Source: Endobacterium cereale
GTDB lineage: Bacteria > Pseudomonadota > Alphaproteobacteria > Rhizobiales > Rhizobiaceae
NCBI RefSeq assembly: GCF_009617585.1
Contig: NZ_WIXI01000047.1
Span: forward strand, 62,001 to 126,000
Length of the DNA: 64,000 nt
Direction of reading: 5' to 3'
Below the pieces are notes generated by a model. The model was not told the origin of the DNA. It did no database searches and saw only the letters and a list, made by a program, of their open reading frames with translations. Position numbers and translations under genes: made by a program. This document shows positions 8,997 through 17,802 of this stretch, one piece after another (position 1 is the stretch's first letter; every line of letters starts with the position of its first letter).

Positions 8997-9703
8997 ACGC
9001 ATTCTCCTCCCTATCCGCGGATCACGAAGGCGCCGGAAAATCCGTGAGGCCTGCCCGCGGTTCATACAGCGTCGCGCCGAGATAGCCTTGTGTCAAGCGG
9101 ATGAGCGGTCATCGATCAATCGATGCGACAATCTGCCGAATATCTGGCTTCTAGAAAGAGAGATGGTGCCCCGAGAGGGGAATACATAAAACGTTATAGA
9201 ACAGCCACTTAAAGGCAGAGCGGCAATCATTTCTTTCCATGGTTTTATTGGAGCCTCACCGCCTTGGTTAGACTGCACACCTTCAAGTCTTGTAGTGATA
9301 AAAATGACAACGCCGCTCGGTGGACGAAACTGGACGACGCACAGAAAAACTTGCAGGGACGCCAAACCCGTAAAGAGCGTCACCACGGAGATGGTCAACA
9401 TGGTATATCGTAACAAAATCAACCACTCAACTGATCATGACGATCCTGTAGGCTCGGCTTCATTGGATCGCCCGCTTCGGTTCACGACTTCCCTCGGCTT
9501 CTCAGGCGCCGGAAAGGAGCCCGGCGACTCACGTTTCGACAGATTATCAATCTGATCGAGACCACCGAAGCTGTTGGTCGCCACCGATTTTGAGGCGGAA
9601 CTGAACAAACGGCAGCTATCACCGCACAGTCTGAAACCATCAAGCTCAAAACATTTATAGAAAAAGATAAGATGAAAACCCAAGTTATAACATGGGAATA
9701 AAA
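8997..9703. other. Intergenic region left of the tRNA-Phe scar
   Basis: About 700 bases with no reading frame I trust. Minus-strand frames of 109 and 82 codons exist (9093-9422 and 9435-9683), but they lack good ribosome-binding sites and recognisable sequence. Base composition becomes more AT-rich toward 9640-9703, just before the tRNA fragment, as is usual downstream of a tRNA gene. Confidence 0.4.
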
Positions 9704-9751
9704 TGGTGCCCGGAGGCGGATTTGAACCACCGACACGCGGATTTTCAATCC
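9704..9751 (-). other. 3' half of tRNA-Phe (attachment-site scar)
   Basis: Read on the minus strand, this gives the anticodon arm from GGATTGAAAATCC (anticodon GAA, Phe), the variable region, a T-arm (GGTGG TTCAAAT CCGCC) and an acceptor 3' strand TCCGGGC plus A and CCA. The D-arm and 5' acceptor strand are missing; similarity stops at 9752. A 3'-terminal tRNA fragment of this length is the usual footprint of tyrosine-recombinase integration into a tRNA gene. With CCA pointing to lower coordinates, the old chromosome lies to the left and the inserted DNA to the right. No intact tRNA-Phe is in the window. Confidence 0.85.
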
Positions 9752-10052
9752 CGTTCGGATCGCTGCACGGCCACGAGTTACGGCAAATTCGACGTCAAAC
9801 GAGATAGGCAAAATCAAGCACTTAGCGAGCGTTGGTCAAACAGAAATTGGCGGTATTTCGCGGCCGCAATGACCAGTCAACCGCGCTCAAACATAGCGCT
9901 GCATAGGGAGCCGGCTCAGTCCGGCTCTCTGACGCTCTCCTATGGCAGGAGGCAGGCATGAGCGTGTCTAGACCATTTCGGGAAGTGAAGCTGCAGTGGC
10001 TCCAGCAGTTGAGTTGCGACAAGCAACTGAGCGACAGTGCTCGATCGATTGC
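9752..10052 (+). repeat. Direct repeat copy A (upstream region and start of HTH gene)
   Basis: This stretch is an imperfect direct copy of 13640-13920. Shared landmarks include GGCAAATTCGACGTCAA, the GAGCCGGCT block, the GGAGG ribosome-binding region and the first codons of the HTH gene (RPFREVKLQWLQQ). By eye roughly four of five bases agree. Copy A is joined to the tRNA-Phe scar and leads into the intact gene. It probably is the leader of a mobile replicon-like module. Confidence 0.7.
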
Positions 10053-10719
10053 GCTGTACATCATCACCACACATGTAAACGGCCACACCGAGAAGGCGTG
10101 GCCGTCTTATCAAACGATTGCCGAAGCGACCGGCAAGAGCGTCAAGACCATTCAGCGCGGGGTCCGCGAACTGGAGCTTAAGGGCTGGTTCGAGATAAAG
10201 CGCGGTAACGGCGTTGGGCACAATACAGAGTATCGTCCCTCAGCAGCTTCGATATTACGCGCATCAAATGCCCGTGAAAAGACGGACAAAATTGTCCCCC
10301 TTCATCCGCGGGAAGGCGGTCAAAATCGTCCTGTGAGGCGGTCAGATATGTCCAGTGAAGGCGGTCAAATATGTCCACCAAACCTAGAGAAAGAAAAAAT
10401 ATATAAATTTAACGGGCGCGAGGGCGCCCCTCCGCGCAAGGAGGCGCGACGGGCCATCCCGCTTGTCTTTCTGGACGAGCGCAAAGCAAAACAGATCTCG
10501 TTGTGGCGCGCCTGGCTGCACCGTTACGGCCTCCCGTCACTTGAGGCTGTCAGAGCCCGAACAATGCGAAGTGGAAGGTTCGGTTACGATTTGCCCGGCT
10601 ACTGGCCGCCAGACGATGGCGACGTCGCAACCCTTGACTGGATCGCGTTTTTTCAACGTTGCGGTGGCAGTGGCAGCACAAAAACCTTTGAGACCATCGA
10701 GCTTCTCGAGGCCTCGTGA
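9958..10719 (+). CDS. Helix-turn-helix (HTH_36-like) replication-initiator-type protein
   Basis: 253 residues. The N-terminal part (residues 8-95) has a winged-helix pattern with SYQTIAEATGKSVKTIQRGV as a recognition segment, followed by KGWFEIKRGNGVGHNTEY, typical of the HTH_36 group found in plasmid, phage and island initiators. A low-complexity linker (residues about 105-150, with GGQNRP and GGQICPP) precedes a basic C-terminal domain. AGGAGG lies 7 bases before the ATG. The linker DNA carries iteron-like repeats. It sits immediately inside the tRNA-Phe scar, so it likely served an integrated element. A role in replication initiation is inferred from family only. Confidence 0.75.
   Translation: MSVSRPFREVKLQWLQQLSCDKQLSDSARSIALYIITTHVNGHTEKAWPSYQTIAEATGKSVKTIQRGVRELELKGWFEIKRGNGVGHNTEYRPSAASILRASNAREKTDKIVPLHPREGGQNRPVRRSDMSSEGGQICPPNLEKEKIYKFNGREGAPPRKEARRAIPLVFLDERKAKQISLWRAWLHRYGLPSLEAVRARTMRSGRFGYDLPGYWPPDDGDVATLDWIAFFQRCGGSGSTKTFETIELLEAS
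10282..10376 (+). repeat. Four iteron-like repeats inside the HTH gene
   Basis: Near-identical units ending at 10297, 10331, 10353 and 10376 share the consensus GCGGTCAAATATGTCC. The last three are spaced 22 and 23 bases, about two helical turns. As the period is not a multiple of three, each copy is translated in a different frame, so DNA sequence rather than a peptide repeat seems to be conserved. That is how initiator-binding iterons look. Confidence 0.55.
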
Positions 10720-11092
10720 TTGGTGTTGCAGATAGCGATGTAAGCACACTTGATGTATTCGGTGCGAGAATGCCGTGCTCGGAAAACATGATTTCGGCAA
10801 TCTCGATCGACGTCTTGTCCATATAGATGGGGCAGTCGGAACCGCGTGTGAGCAGCCACATTTGCCGGCGCAGCACCATGGCATAAGAACGCAGACCGCG
10901 GGTAATTGGCGGGCCTTCGTCGAGTTCGGTTACCAGCCCGTTGAACCGGCGGCGGATGGCCGGAATAGCCTCCATGCCCCTACACTCGCCAGCCTTTTAC
11001 TCTGCTCAGAGCTTATTTTAGATCGCCGACAAGGGCATTTGCATAAAGTAGGTATTTCACCTGAATTACTTAAATAGCTTAGAGACCTTATT
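10720..11092. other. Region with possible degraded minus-strand gene
   Basis: No intact gene is supported. On the minus strand two overlapping frames around 10730-10975 read like one protein broken by a frameshift: MDKTSIEIAEIMFSEHGIL in one frame and RTEYIKCAYIAICNTNHE in another. This could be the remains of a gene of the same mobile element. The last 100 bases are AT-richer and probably hold the promoter of the antitoxin gene that follows. Confidence 0.3.
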
Positions 11093-11344
11093 ATGAAGCA
11101 GTTTTCTTTTCCCGACATGAACCGTGTTTCGGGGGAAATCCTCGAAACCGCGTTGATAGAGCCGGTGACGCTTACCAAGCGCGGCAAGGAACGATTGGTT
11201 ATTCTGACGACTGACACCTATCAACGCCTTTTGGGATTGCCGCAGGCTCAAGTTTTCGGCCTCTACGATGCGCCCGAGGACGTACACCGCGAGTTGATGA
11301 CCGGCCTTGACGAAATCTTGGTCGAGAGTAACACCGATGGTTAA
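11093..11344 (+). CDS. Type II antitoxin, Phd/YefM-like
   Basis: 83 residues. It opens MKQFSFPDMNRVSGEILETAL, then PVTLTKRGKERLVILTTDTY, the DNA-binding beta-alpha pattern of Phd/YefM antitoxins, followed by an acidic C-terminal tail suited to wrapping a toxin. Its stop overlaps the ATG of the PemK/MazF-like gene at 11337, the usual antitoxin-first, coupled arrangement. It likely represses its own promoter. The partner toxin is interrupted, so the antitoxin may now be an orphan. Confidence 0.75.
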   Translation: MKQFSFPDMNRVSGEILETALIEPVTLTKRGKERLVILTTDTYQRLLGLPQAQVFGLYDAPEDVHRELMTGLDEILVESNTDG

Positions 11345-11732
11345 GCGTGGCGAGATTGTCAGGTTCCATTATGTCTGGAAGCGGCAGGCCGACGCAGGCG
11401 AGGAAACAGGCCGCAAAGTCCGACCAGTTTGCGTTACCGTCCGCAGCGAAGGCAATCCCGGCCACCTCTTTCTGTTTCCGATCACGTCACAGCCACCCGC
11501 AGCTTGAAGCTTGGCGCTCGCTTTTAATCAAATGGAATGCCGCCGCGCCGGTCTGAAATTTCCATACTGGATCATTCTCGACGAACATAACCTAGTCGAC
11601 TTGGACAAGACCTATGATTTTGAAAGCACAAAGCCGTTTGGCATTGTCAGCCCCGCTTTTCTCACTGAGATTGCCCGTATCATCAAGCAAGCCGCCGCCA
11701 CTGGACGGCTTTCAGGCGTTAAACGCTCCTGA
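11337..11732 (+). pseudogene. PemK/MazF-like toxin gene with an in-frame TGA
   Basis: Reading from ATG 11337, the frame gives MVKRGEIVRFHYVWKRQ... PVCVTVRSEG...HLFLFPITSQPP, the beta-barrel start of a PemK/MazF-type endoribonuclease. A TGA at 11505-11507 stops it at 56 residues. The same frame then continues with LALAFNQMECRRAGLKFPYW and IILDEHNLVDLD to 11732, clearly the rest of the family. The two halves are in phase, so a single nonsense mutation (or sequencing error), not a frameshift, inactivates the gene. A restart at TTG 11511 would lack the N-terminal half. Confidence 0.75.
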
Positions 11733-12124
11733 AAAGAGAGCCGGTGAGCTGACGTGATTGCTATGCTCGCCGAAGCGGCAAGCAATAACCGACTCAATTC
11801 CGAGTGGAAAGCAACAGGTGTCAGCTTTTCATTCTTTGATAATGAGGTGGTGAATGCGCTATGCAAGCCTCAGCTCAAAAAAGCTTGTGCCCCGATTTCC
11901 AGCTAATCTCCTACGTCTACTCCGGCGTTGCTGGAATTTCGATCGGTTTCCTGCGAGTGCCTCCAAACCTTGCGATCTTTCTCGAGCCGAAAACCCGAAG
12001 CACATCTTCGGCAGCGTCAACAGTGTGGACACACTCATCCATAGTTTGAATCCGGCGTGACCGATCTTCACGGCGGTAAAGCTCAGTCATTCAATTGATG
12101 CTGTTTTTCGTCTTTCGGCTTGGT
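11733..12124. other. Intergenic scrap region
   Basis: About 390 bases. A 47-codon plus-strand frame starts at ATG 11763 (reading SEWKATGVSFSFFDNEVVNAL) but has no clear ribosome-binding site or known relatives that I can name. Other frames look like noise. Probably decayed mobile-element DNA. Confidence 0.3.
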
Positions 12125-13195
12125 TTACATATCCCGGCCATGGGCGAGGAAAGAGTTCGCTACTAACTGCGCCTCTTCCGTCATCATCCCAATGCTTTCC
12201 AGAATCGCGGTCTGCCATGATGGTCCACGCAACCATGCTTCTGCAAAGACTTCGGCCGCATTGTCCCTACGATAATACTGGCGCATGGCGAGTAGCAGCA
12301 ATTGAGCTTGCAGAATGTCTTTCTGCCGTTTGGCGTCGCCGCCCGCGTCGTTCTGCCGACGACCCGCAACTATCAGCTTGTGAACCGCATATCGTTCCGG
12401 CGACGGGATCACGACCGAGACACCGGGGCCATGGAGCAGGATCGAGCGTACGGGATCGTGTATCAAGAAGTCCATGAACCGAAGCGGCTCGGCTGGAGCA
12501 CCGCCCAGGGCAGGCATCTTTCCCGGTTCGTCGCCGTAATCATCGCTACCCCGGTTGGTCGTCAGGAACTCGACCCTATAGCCGGATTGATTGCGAAAGG
12601 CATTGCTGCGCTGAGAACCAGAAATGCGCGGTATGGCGCGGAAAGTCGGGTCGAGACCTTTCAAGAGATCGAGGATAGGCGGCAGGCTGTCAGCGATTTC
12701 AGCCGAGATCGCGTAATCCTGGGCGATGTCAGCGTCGCCGGTCAGGATGGAAGCCATAGGAAGGCGAACGCCGAGATATGAGGAATAGCATTGAAACGCG
12801 ACGGTTCCGACTAGAATACCACGGAGGCGAAACAGGCCAGCCATAGCGAAGGCTTCGACTACATCACCGGTGAACGTATCAGGGGCGATCAGTCCGGCTT
12901 CGCGTGTCAGCGTGGAAACCAGTTTTCGACGAGTTTTATAGTCGCTCTTCTCTGTTCGGTGGCTTTCGACGCGCAGCGTGATTTCCGGATCGTCCGCGGG
13001 ACCGAAGTACCGGCGTTTCTGGCCGCCCTCGCCATCGGGTTGATCGAAGTACCAATACGCGAGATTATCAACTTTCACGGAGACGAAGCGACCCGCCGGC
13101 AGAAAGTCCGGGGAGCATTGCGCGTCGAAAGAGCGCTGCTGCAGCTCTGCTACTAGCGTCCGAAAGGCAATGTCAATTTGCTTCACAGATGCCAC
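12125..13195 (-). CDS. GSU2403-family nucleotidyltransferase-fold protein
   Basis: 356 residues. The N-terminal motif FVSVKVDNLAYWYFDQ followed by KRRYFGPADDPEI, and a central stretch with GTVAFQCYSSYLGVRLP and TGDADIAQDYAIS, match the GSU2403 group, a nucleotidyltransferase fold with a D-x-D type acidic pair (here TGDADIA). The conserved ERYAVHKLIVAGRR lies near residue 275. Such genes are common on islands and are suspected toxin or defence components, though biochemistry is lacking. The start is GTG at 13195 or GTG at 13186; neither has a strong ribosome-binding site. It is isolated between scrap regions. Confidence 0.75.
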   Translation of the reverse strand: MASVKQIDIAFRTLVAELQQRSFDAQCSPDFLPAGRFVSVKVDNLAYWYFDQPDGEGGQKRRYFGPADDPEITLRVESHRTEKSDYKTRRKLVSTLTREAGLIAPDTFTGDVVEAFAMAGLFRLRGILVGTVAFQCYSSYLGVRLPMASILTGDADIAQDYAISAEIADSLPPILDLLKGLDPTFRAIPRISGSQRSNAFRNQSGYRVEFLTTNRGSDDYGDEPGKMPALGGAPAEPLRFMDFLIHDPVRSILLHGPGVSVVIPSPERYAVHKLIVAGRRQNDAGGDAKRQKDILQAQLLLLAMRQYYRRDNAAEVFAEAWLRGPSWQTAILESIGMMTEEAQLVANSFLAHGRDM

Positions 13196-13635
13196 CTCTA
13201 TACCATTTTCGAAATTCCAGTATAGTGCGCCAATGTACGCGAGCTTGGGTCAAAGGAAGGTGTTCCCTCTCGGCCACTCGAATCGCACCTTTTGCAATCC
13301 TCGATATCATTCAGGCAGAGTGGGACACTGAACAGGTGTCAGTTCCTTTTGAGTGGGTTCGAACCGCCAGTTATGCGACCATTCACGCTGCACTAGTTCA
13401 TCAAAGCAGTTGCGTTAGCCGCATGGCTGAAAGATCTGTACCCTGTGGTCCCGACGTGAGATCCGGATGCCCAACGCGTTCATCCGTTGCCGCAGCGGCT
13501 CCTTCGACAACGAGAATCGAGTCTAGTCGGCTGGCGGCCGACATGGTTTAAAAAGCTCTGTAAGGCACGAAGAGCCCGTCGCTTTCGAGCGGGAACATCT
13601 GCATCTTGCCCGCCACCTCTGACAGCTTCTGCGTT
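13196..13635. other. Region without recognisable genes
   Basis: About 440 bases between the nucleotidyltransferase gene and repeat copy B. Plus-strand frames are open but have no credible start or recognisable protein. It probably contains the promoter of the nucleotidyltransferase gene near 13205-13235 (AT-rich, TATA-containing) and otherwise decayed DNA. Confidence 0.35.
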
Positions 13636-14030
13636 TTTAATCCCGGTCGGATCGCAACGGCTACGAGTTATGGCAAATTCGACGTCAAGCGAGATAATCA
13701 AAATCAGGCACTTAGCCAGCGTTGATCAAACAAAATTGGCGACAATTCGCGCTCTTAACCACCAGCCAACCGGGATCAAACACAGTGCTGTAACGGAGCC
13801 GGCTCTCTGATGCTCTCCACTGACGGGAGGCTGGCATGAGCAACGCGCGACCATTTCGAGAGGTAAAGCTGCAATGGCTTCAGCAGGTGAGTTGCGAAAG
13901 GGAACTGGGCGCTAGCGCTATCTAGCGCGCGCGAGGGCGCCCATCCGCGCAAGGAGCGGCAGCGGACCATCCCGCTTGTCTACGTGGTGGAGAGGAAGGC
14001 AAAGCAAATCGAACTCTTGTGATCTGAACC
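13632..14030 (+). repeat. Direct repeat copy B (degraded module)
   Basis: A second, decayed copy of the 9740-10510 module. It begins beside TTTTTAATCCCGGTCGGATCG, which parallels the tRNA-Phe scar junction of copy A (TTTTCAATCCCGTTCGGATCG), and keeps the leader, ribosome-binding site and first codons of the HTH gene. At about 13922 it jumps to sequence matching 10418-10500 (GCGCGAGGGCGCCC, then CATCCCGCTTGTCT). About 360 bases, including the iteron-like repeats, are deleted. Its end at about 14030 marks the left edge of the glycan locus. Confidence 0.7.
13836..14023 (+). pseudogene. Truncated copy of the HTH initiator-like gene
   Basis: ATG 13836 follows GGGAGG and encodes SNARPFREVKLQWLQQVSC, close to the intact protein at 9958. 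A TAG at 13923-13925 ends it after 29 codons, just before the internal deletion. Downstream sequence to about 14023 still resembles the C-terminal coding region (IPLV, then ERKAKQI). It is a dead duplicate. Confidence 0.7.
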
Positions 14031-14207
14031 CTTCAAACTGGACCATCTTTGGTTAAAGTTTTCCGGTGATAGACGAGAAATCTTTTCATATAGGCGCTGA
14101 GCAATTTCTTGCCGCGAGCGCAAGACAATCCTGCACGCCCGGATATCACACTTGCAAGCATGTAAGAAAATTATAGAAAGGCGGATCATGAAACTGACGG
14201 GTGCGCA

Positions 14208-14768
14208 ATGAAGATCGAGAGATTGCCTCTGGCCGGGCTGGCCAAGATTATTCCGACGCGACTGGGCGATCATCGCGGCTATTTTTCCGAGGTTTTCAAG
14301 GATGGCTGGTTTCGCGAGACTGTCGCGGACGTCACCTTCGTGCAGGAAAACGAATCCCTTTCGGCAACGGTCGGCACGGTGCGCGGCCTGCATTTCCAGC
14401 TCGAACCGTTTGCGCAGGGCAAGCTGGTGCGCTGCCTTGCGGGCAAGATCTTTGACGTTGCCGTCGATATCCGCGTCGGTTCCCCGACCTATGGTCAGTG
14501 GTATGGCGCCGAGCTTTCCAAGGAAAATGGCGAGCAGCTCTGGGTGCCGGCCGGTTTTGCCCATGGTTTTGCCACGCTCGAACCCGACAGCGTCATCTTC
14601 TACAAGGTGACGGCACCCTATAGCGCCGAAAACGATCGCGGCCTGTTGTGGAACGATCCGGCGATCGGCATCGAATGGCCGTTGCCGCTCGACAATGCGG
14701 TCCTGTCCGACAAGGACAAAAAACAGCCGGCGCTGGCGGATCTGCCGCCGTCCTTCCAGTATCGATAA
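14208..14768 (+). CDS. rfbC: dTDP-4-dehydrorhamnose 3,5-epimerase
   Basis: 186 residues, the normal size of RmlC. It epimerises C3 and C5 of dTDP-4-keto-6-deoxyglucose. Visible family marks are [10 protein letters not shown], the catalytic-His segment GTVRGLHFQ (residues about 57-65), [18 protein letters not shown] and VPAGFAHGF with the second active-site region. It is the first gene of a four-gene rhamnose operon and lies 17 bases from rfbB. The 5' leader has AAAGGCGG upstream, and a tiny frame starting at 14188 ends at the rfbC start codon; it may couple translation. Confidence 0.95.
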   Translation: MKIERLPLAGLAKIIPTRLGDHRGYFSEVFKDGWFRETVADVTFVQENESLSATVGTVRGLHFQLEPFAQGKLVRCLAGKIFDVAVDIRVGSPTYGQWYGAELSKENGEQLWVPAGFAHGFATLEPDSVIFYKVTAPYSAENDRGLLWNDPAIGIEWPLPLDNAVLSDKDKKQPALADLPPSFQYR

Positions 14769-14785
14769 GAACAGGAGCAGACCCC

Positions 14786-15841
14786 ATGCGAATTCTCGTC
14801 ACCGGCGGAGCAGGTTTTATCGGTTCGGCACTCGTGCGGCATCTGGTCAAAAATGTCGGCGCCGAAGTGCTCAATGTCGACAAGCTGACCTATGCCGGCA
14901 ATCTCGCTTCGCTGAAGGAGATCGAGGGTGCTTCGAACTACCAGTTCCTGCAGGCGGATATCTGTGATCTGCAGAAGATGTCGGAGGCGATGACCTCGTT
15001 CAAGCCGGACCGCATCATGCATCTGGCGGCAGAAAGCCATGTCGATCGCTCGATCAGCGGTGCCGCCGATTTCGTGCAGACCAATGTCATGGGCACGTTC
15101 TCGCTGCTGGAGGCCGCCCGCCATTACTGGAACGACCTGTCGCCGGCCCGCAAGGAGGCTTTCCGCTTCCTGCATGTGTCGACCGACGAGGTGTATGGTT
15201 CTCTGGGCGACGAAGGCCTGTTTGAGGAAGTTACGCCTTACGATCCGTCCTCGCCCTATTCGGCTTCGAAAGCCGCGAGTGACCATCTGGCCATCGCCTG
15301 GCACCGAACATATGGCCTGCCGGTGGTGGTGTCCAATTGTTCGAACAATTACGGCCCGTACCATTTCCCGGAAAAGCTGATCCCGCTGATCATTCTGAAT
15401 GCCATGGATGGCAAGCCGCTGCCGGTTTACGGTCAGGGCGTCAACATCCGCGACTGGCTGTATGTCGAGGATCACGCCCGCGCGCTCGACCTGATCGCAT
15501 CGCGTGGCCGTCTCGGCGAAAAATACAATGTCGGCGGCCGCAACGAGCGCCGCAATATCGATGTCGTCAAGCGCATCTGCTCGCTGATGGACGAGTTGCG
15601 TCCGAAGGCGACGCCGCATGCGGATTTGATCACCTATGTCACCGACCGGCCGGGCCATGATGCGCGTTATGCCATCGATGCCACCAAGCTGGAAACGGAA
15701 CTGGGTTGGAAGGCGCAGGAGAACTTTGACAGCGGCATCGAGCGCACCGTGCGCTGGTATCTCGACAATGAATGGTGGTGGCAGCCGCTGCGCGAAGGCG
15801 TCTATTCCGGCGAGCGTCTCGGCGTTCTGAAGAAGGGGTGA
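14786..15841 (+). CDS. rfbB: dTDP-glucose 4,6-dehydratase
   Basis: 351 residues. An extended SDR enzyme that makes dTDP-4-keto-6-deoxyglucose from dTDP-glucose using tightly bound NAD. The NAD motif [14 protein letters not shown] opens the protein. [12 protein letters not shown] is a hallmark of RmlB, the active-site segment is [13 protein letters not shown], and the catalytic [11 protein letters not shown] (YxxxK) follows. ATG 14786 has AGGAG at good distance. It overlaps rfbD by one base (TGATG). Confidence 0.96.
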   Translation: MRILVTGGAGFIGSALVRHLVKNVGAEVLNVDKLTYAGNLASLKEIEGASNYQFLQADICDLQKMSEAMTSFKPDRIMHLAAESHVDRSISGAADFVQTNVMGTFSLLEAARHYWNDLSPARKEAFRFLHVSTDEVYGSLGDEGLFEEVTPYDPSSPYSASKAASDHLAIAWHRTYGLPVVVSNCSNNYGPYHFPEKLIPLIILNAMDGKPLPVYGQGVNIRDWLYVEDHARALDLIASRGRLGEKYNVGGRNERRNIDVVKRICSLMDELRPKATPHADLITYVTDRPGHDARYAIDATKLETELGWKAQENFDSGIERTVRWYLDNEWWWQPLREGVYSGERLGVLKKG

Positions 15842-16737
15842 TGCGCATGCGCATAGCCGTCACAGGAAAACAGGGACAGGTGGTGACCGCGCTGATCGAG
15901 CGTGGACCTCAAGCCGGTGTCGAGATTATCGCCGTCGGCCGGCCGGAACTGGATCTGGCCGATCCGGCCTCGATCCGCCGTGTTCTGTCGGACTTGAAGC
16001 CGGATGCGATCGTGTCTGCGGCCGCCTATACGGCGGTAGACAAGGCCGAGAGCGAACCGGAGCTGGCCTTTGCCGTCAATGCCAAGGGGCCGGAAGCGTT
16101 GGCGCATGTTGCCGATGAACTGGGTATTCCGGTCATTCATATCTCGACCGATTATGTGTTTCCCGGCGATAAGGATGGTATCTATCTGGAAACGGATGCC
16201 ACGGGGCCGGTGTCTGTCTACGGCCAGTCGAAACTGGCCGGTGAAGAAGCGATTGCGGCAGCAACGCCCAATCACGCCATCCTGCGCACCGCCTGGGTCT
16301 ATTCCCCCTTTGGCGCCAACTTTGTGAAGACGATGTTGCGGCTGGCGGAAACCCGCGATGCCTTGAACGTCGTGGCCGACCAGCACGGCACGCCGACCGG
16401 CGCGCTCGACATTGCCGATGCGGTGATCGCGATTGCCAAACGTCTGGCGACCGATGCCGATCCCAAGCTTCGCGGTGTCTTCCACCTGACCGGCAGCGGT
16501 GAGGCCACCTGGGCGGATTTTGCCGATGAGATCTTTGCCGGGCTGAAGGCCAAAAGCGGCAAGACCATCACCGTCGGCCGCATCACTACCGATCAATACC
16601 CGACGCCGGCGAAACGGCCTGCCAATTCGCGGCTGTCGAACGACAAGCTCGCCAAGACTTACGGCATCGTTCTGCCCGACTGGAAACAGTCGACGGCGGT
16701 GGTGCTCGACCGGCTTCTGAGCGAAGCGAACAGTTGA
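15841..16737 (+). CDS. rfbD: dTDP-4-dehydrorhamnose reductase
   Basis: 298 residues. Reduces dTDP-4-keto-rhamnose to dTDP-L-rhamnose with NAD(P)H. Visible marks are the N-terminal GKQGQVVTALIERG (a GxxGQ nucleotide loop), SAAAYTAVDKAESE, HISTDYVFPG and the catalytic VYGQSKLAGEEA. ATG 15841 is used because it overlaps the rfbB stop; ATG 15847 is an alternative. The gene order C-B-D-A is common for rml operons in rhizobia. Confidence 0.95.
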   Translation: MRMRIAVTGKQGQVVTALIERGPQAGVEIIAVGRPELDLADPASIRRVLSDLKPDAIVSAAAYTAVDKAESEPELAFAVNAKGPEALAHVADELGIPVIHISTDYVFPGDKDGIYLETDATGPVSVYGQSKLAGEEAIAAATPNHAILRTAWVYSPFGANFVKTMLRLAETRDALNVVADQHGTPTGALDIADAVIAIAKRLATDADPKLRGVFHLTGSGEATWADFADEIFAGLKAKSGKTITVGRITTDQYPTPAKRPANSRLSNDKLAKTYGIVLPDWKQSTAVVLDRLLSEANS

Positions 16738-16830
16738 ACGACCAAAAGCCTTTGCGCCTTCCCGGCGCATGGCATTCCAGCGATCGGCGCGGACCTGCAA
16801 AAATGTCCGCCCTCACACGAAGGAAAAAGC

Positions 16831-17715
16831 ATGAAGGGTATCATTCTCGCCGGCGGTTCCGGCACGCGGCTTTACCCCATCACCATGGCCGTCTCCAAGC
16901 AGCTGATGCCGGTTTATGACAAACCGATGATCTATTATCCGCTGACCACGCTGATGCTGGCCGGCATCAGGGAAATCCTGATCATCACCACGCCGCATGA
17001 CAATGAGGCGTTCAAGCGCCTGCTCGGCGACGGCAGCCAGTGGGGCATTTCCATCGAATACGCGGTGCAGCCAAGCCCGGATGGTCTGGCGCAGGCTTTT
17101 GTCATCGGTGCGGATTTTGTCGGCTCCAACCCGTCGGCGCTGATCCTTGGCGACAACATCTATTACGGCCACGGCCTGCCGCAGCTGATGCGCCCGAAGG
17201 ACGGTACGGACAAGGGCGCGCGCGTGTTTGCCTATCACGTCACCGATCCCGAGCGTTACGGCGTGGTCGAGTTCGACCAATCGATGAAGGCGCTGTCGAT
17301 CGAGGAAAAGCCGGCCGAGCCGAAGAGCAACTGGGCTGTCACCGGTCTTTATTTCTACGACGAACAGGTCATCGACATCGCCGCCAACCTGAAGCCTTCG
17401 CCACGCGGCGAGCTTGAGATCACCGACGTCAACCGCATCTATCTCGAGCGCGGCCAGCTTTCGGTCGAATTGATGGGCCGTGGTTATGCCTGGCTCGACA
17501 CCGGCACGCCGGACAGCCTGCTGGATGCCGCAGATTTCGTCGGCACGCTGGAAAAGCGTCAGGGTTTCAAGATCGCCTGCCCGGAAGAAGTCGCCTACCG
17601 CATGGGCCATATCGATGACGCCCAGCTGGAAAAGCTTGCCGTCAAACTCGGCAAGAGCAATTACGGCCAGTATCTCATGAAGCTTGCAAAAGCACCACAC
17701 GACACCGCTTTTTGA
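16831..17715 (+). CDS. rfbA: Glucose-1-phosphate thymidylyltransferase
   Basis: 294 residues, standard for RmlA. Makes dTDP-glucose from dTTP and glucose-1-phosphate, the first step toward dTDP-rhamnose. The nucleotide-binding signature [16 protein letters not shown] opens the protein, followed by [27 protein letters not shown] and [13 protein letters not shown] with the metal-binding Asp. AAGGAAAAAGC precedes the ATG. It closes the rfbCBDA operon and faces a convergent glycosyltransferase gene 87 bases away. Confidence 0.96.
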   Translation: MKGIILAGGSGTRLYPITMAVSKQLMPVYDKPMIYYPLTTLMLAGIREILIITTPHDNEAFKRLLGDGSQWGISIEYAVQPSPDGLAQAFVIGADFVGSNPSALILGDNIYYGHGLPQLMRPKDGTDKGARVFAYHVTDPERYGVVEFDQSMKALSIEEKPAEPKSNWAVTGLYFYDEQVIDIAANLKPSPRGELEITDVNRIYLERGQLSVELMGRGYAWLDTGTPDSLLDAADFVGTLEKRQGFKIACPEEVAYRMGHIDDAQLEKLAVKLGKSNYGQYLMKLAKAPHDTAF

Positions 17716-17802
17716 GGAGTTCGACAAATGAACCGCCGTGCCTTCGACGTCGGTTCAAGCAGTTCTCGCGCTCGCCAGACGTCCGGTTCAATTATTGAGA
17801 CA

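Noticed and set aside
9093..9422. A 109-codon minus-strand frame with a hydrophobic N-terminus
   Set aside because: No good ribosome-binding site, and the second half looks random.
10282..10376. A CRISPR array
   Set aside because: Units are only about 16 bases with 6-7-base gaps and lie inside a coding sequence; this is an iteron-like pattern, not repeat-spacer.
11505..11507. Selenocysteine or programmed read-through at the toxin's TGA
   Set aside because: Nothing in the family suggests recoding there, and no downstream recoding element is evident; simple nonsense mutation is more likely.
14618..15658. A 346-codon minus-strand frame opposite rfbB
   Set aside because: Antisense shadow; rfbB on the plus strand is complete and co-operonic.
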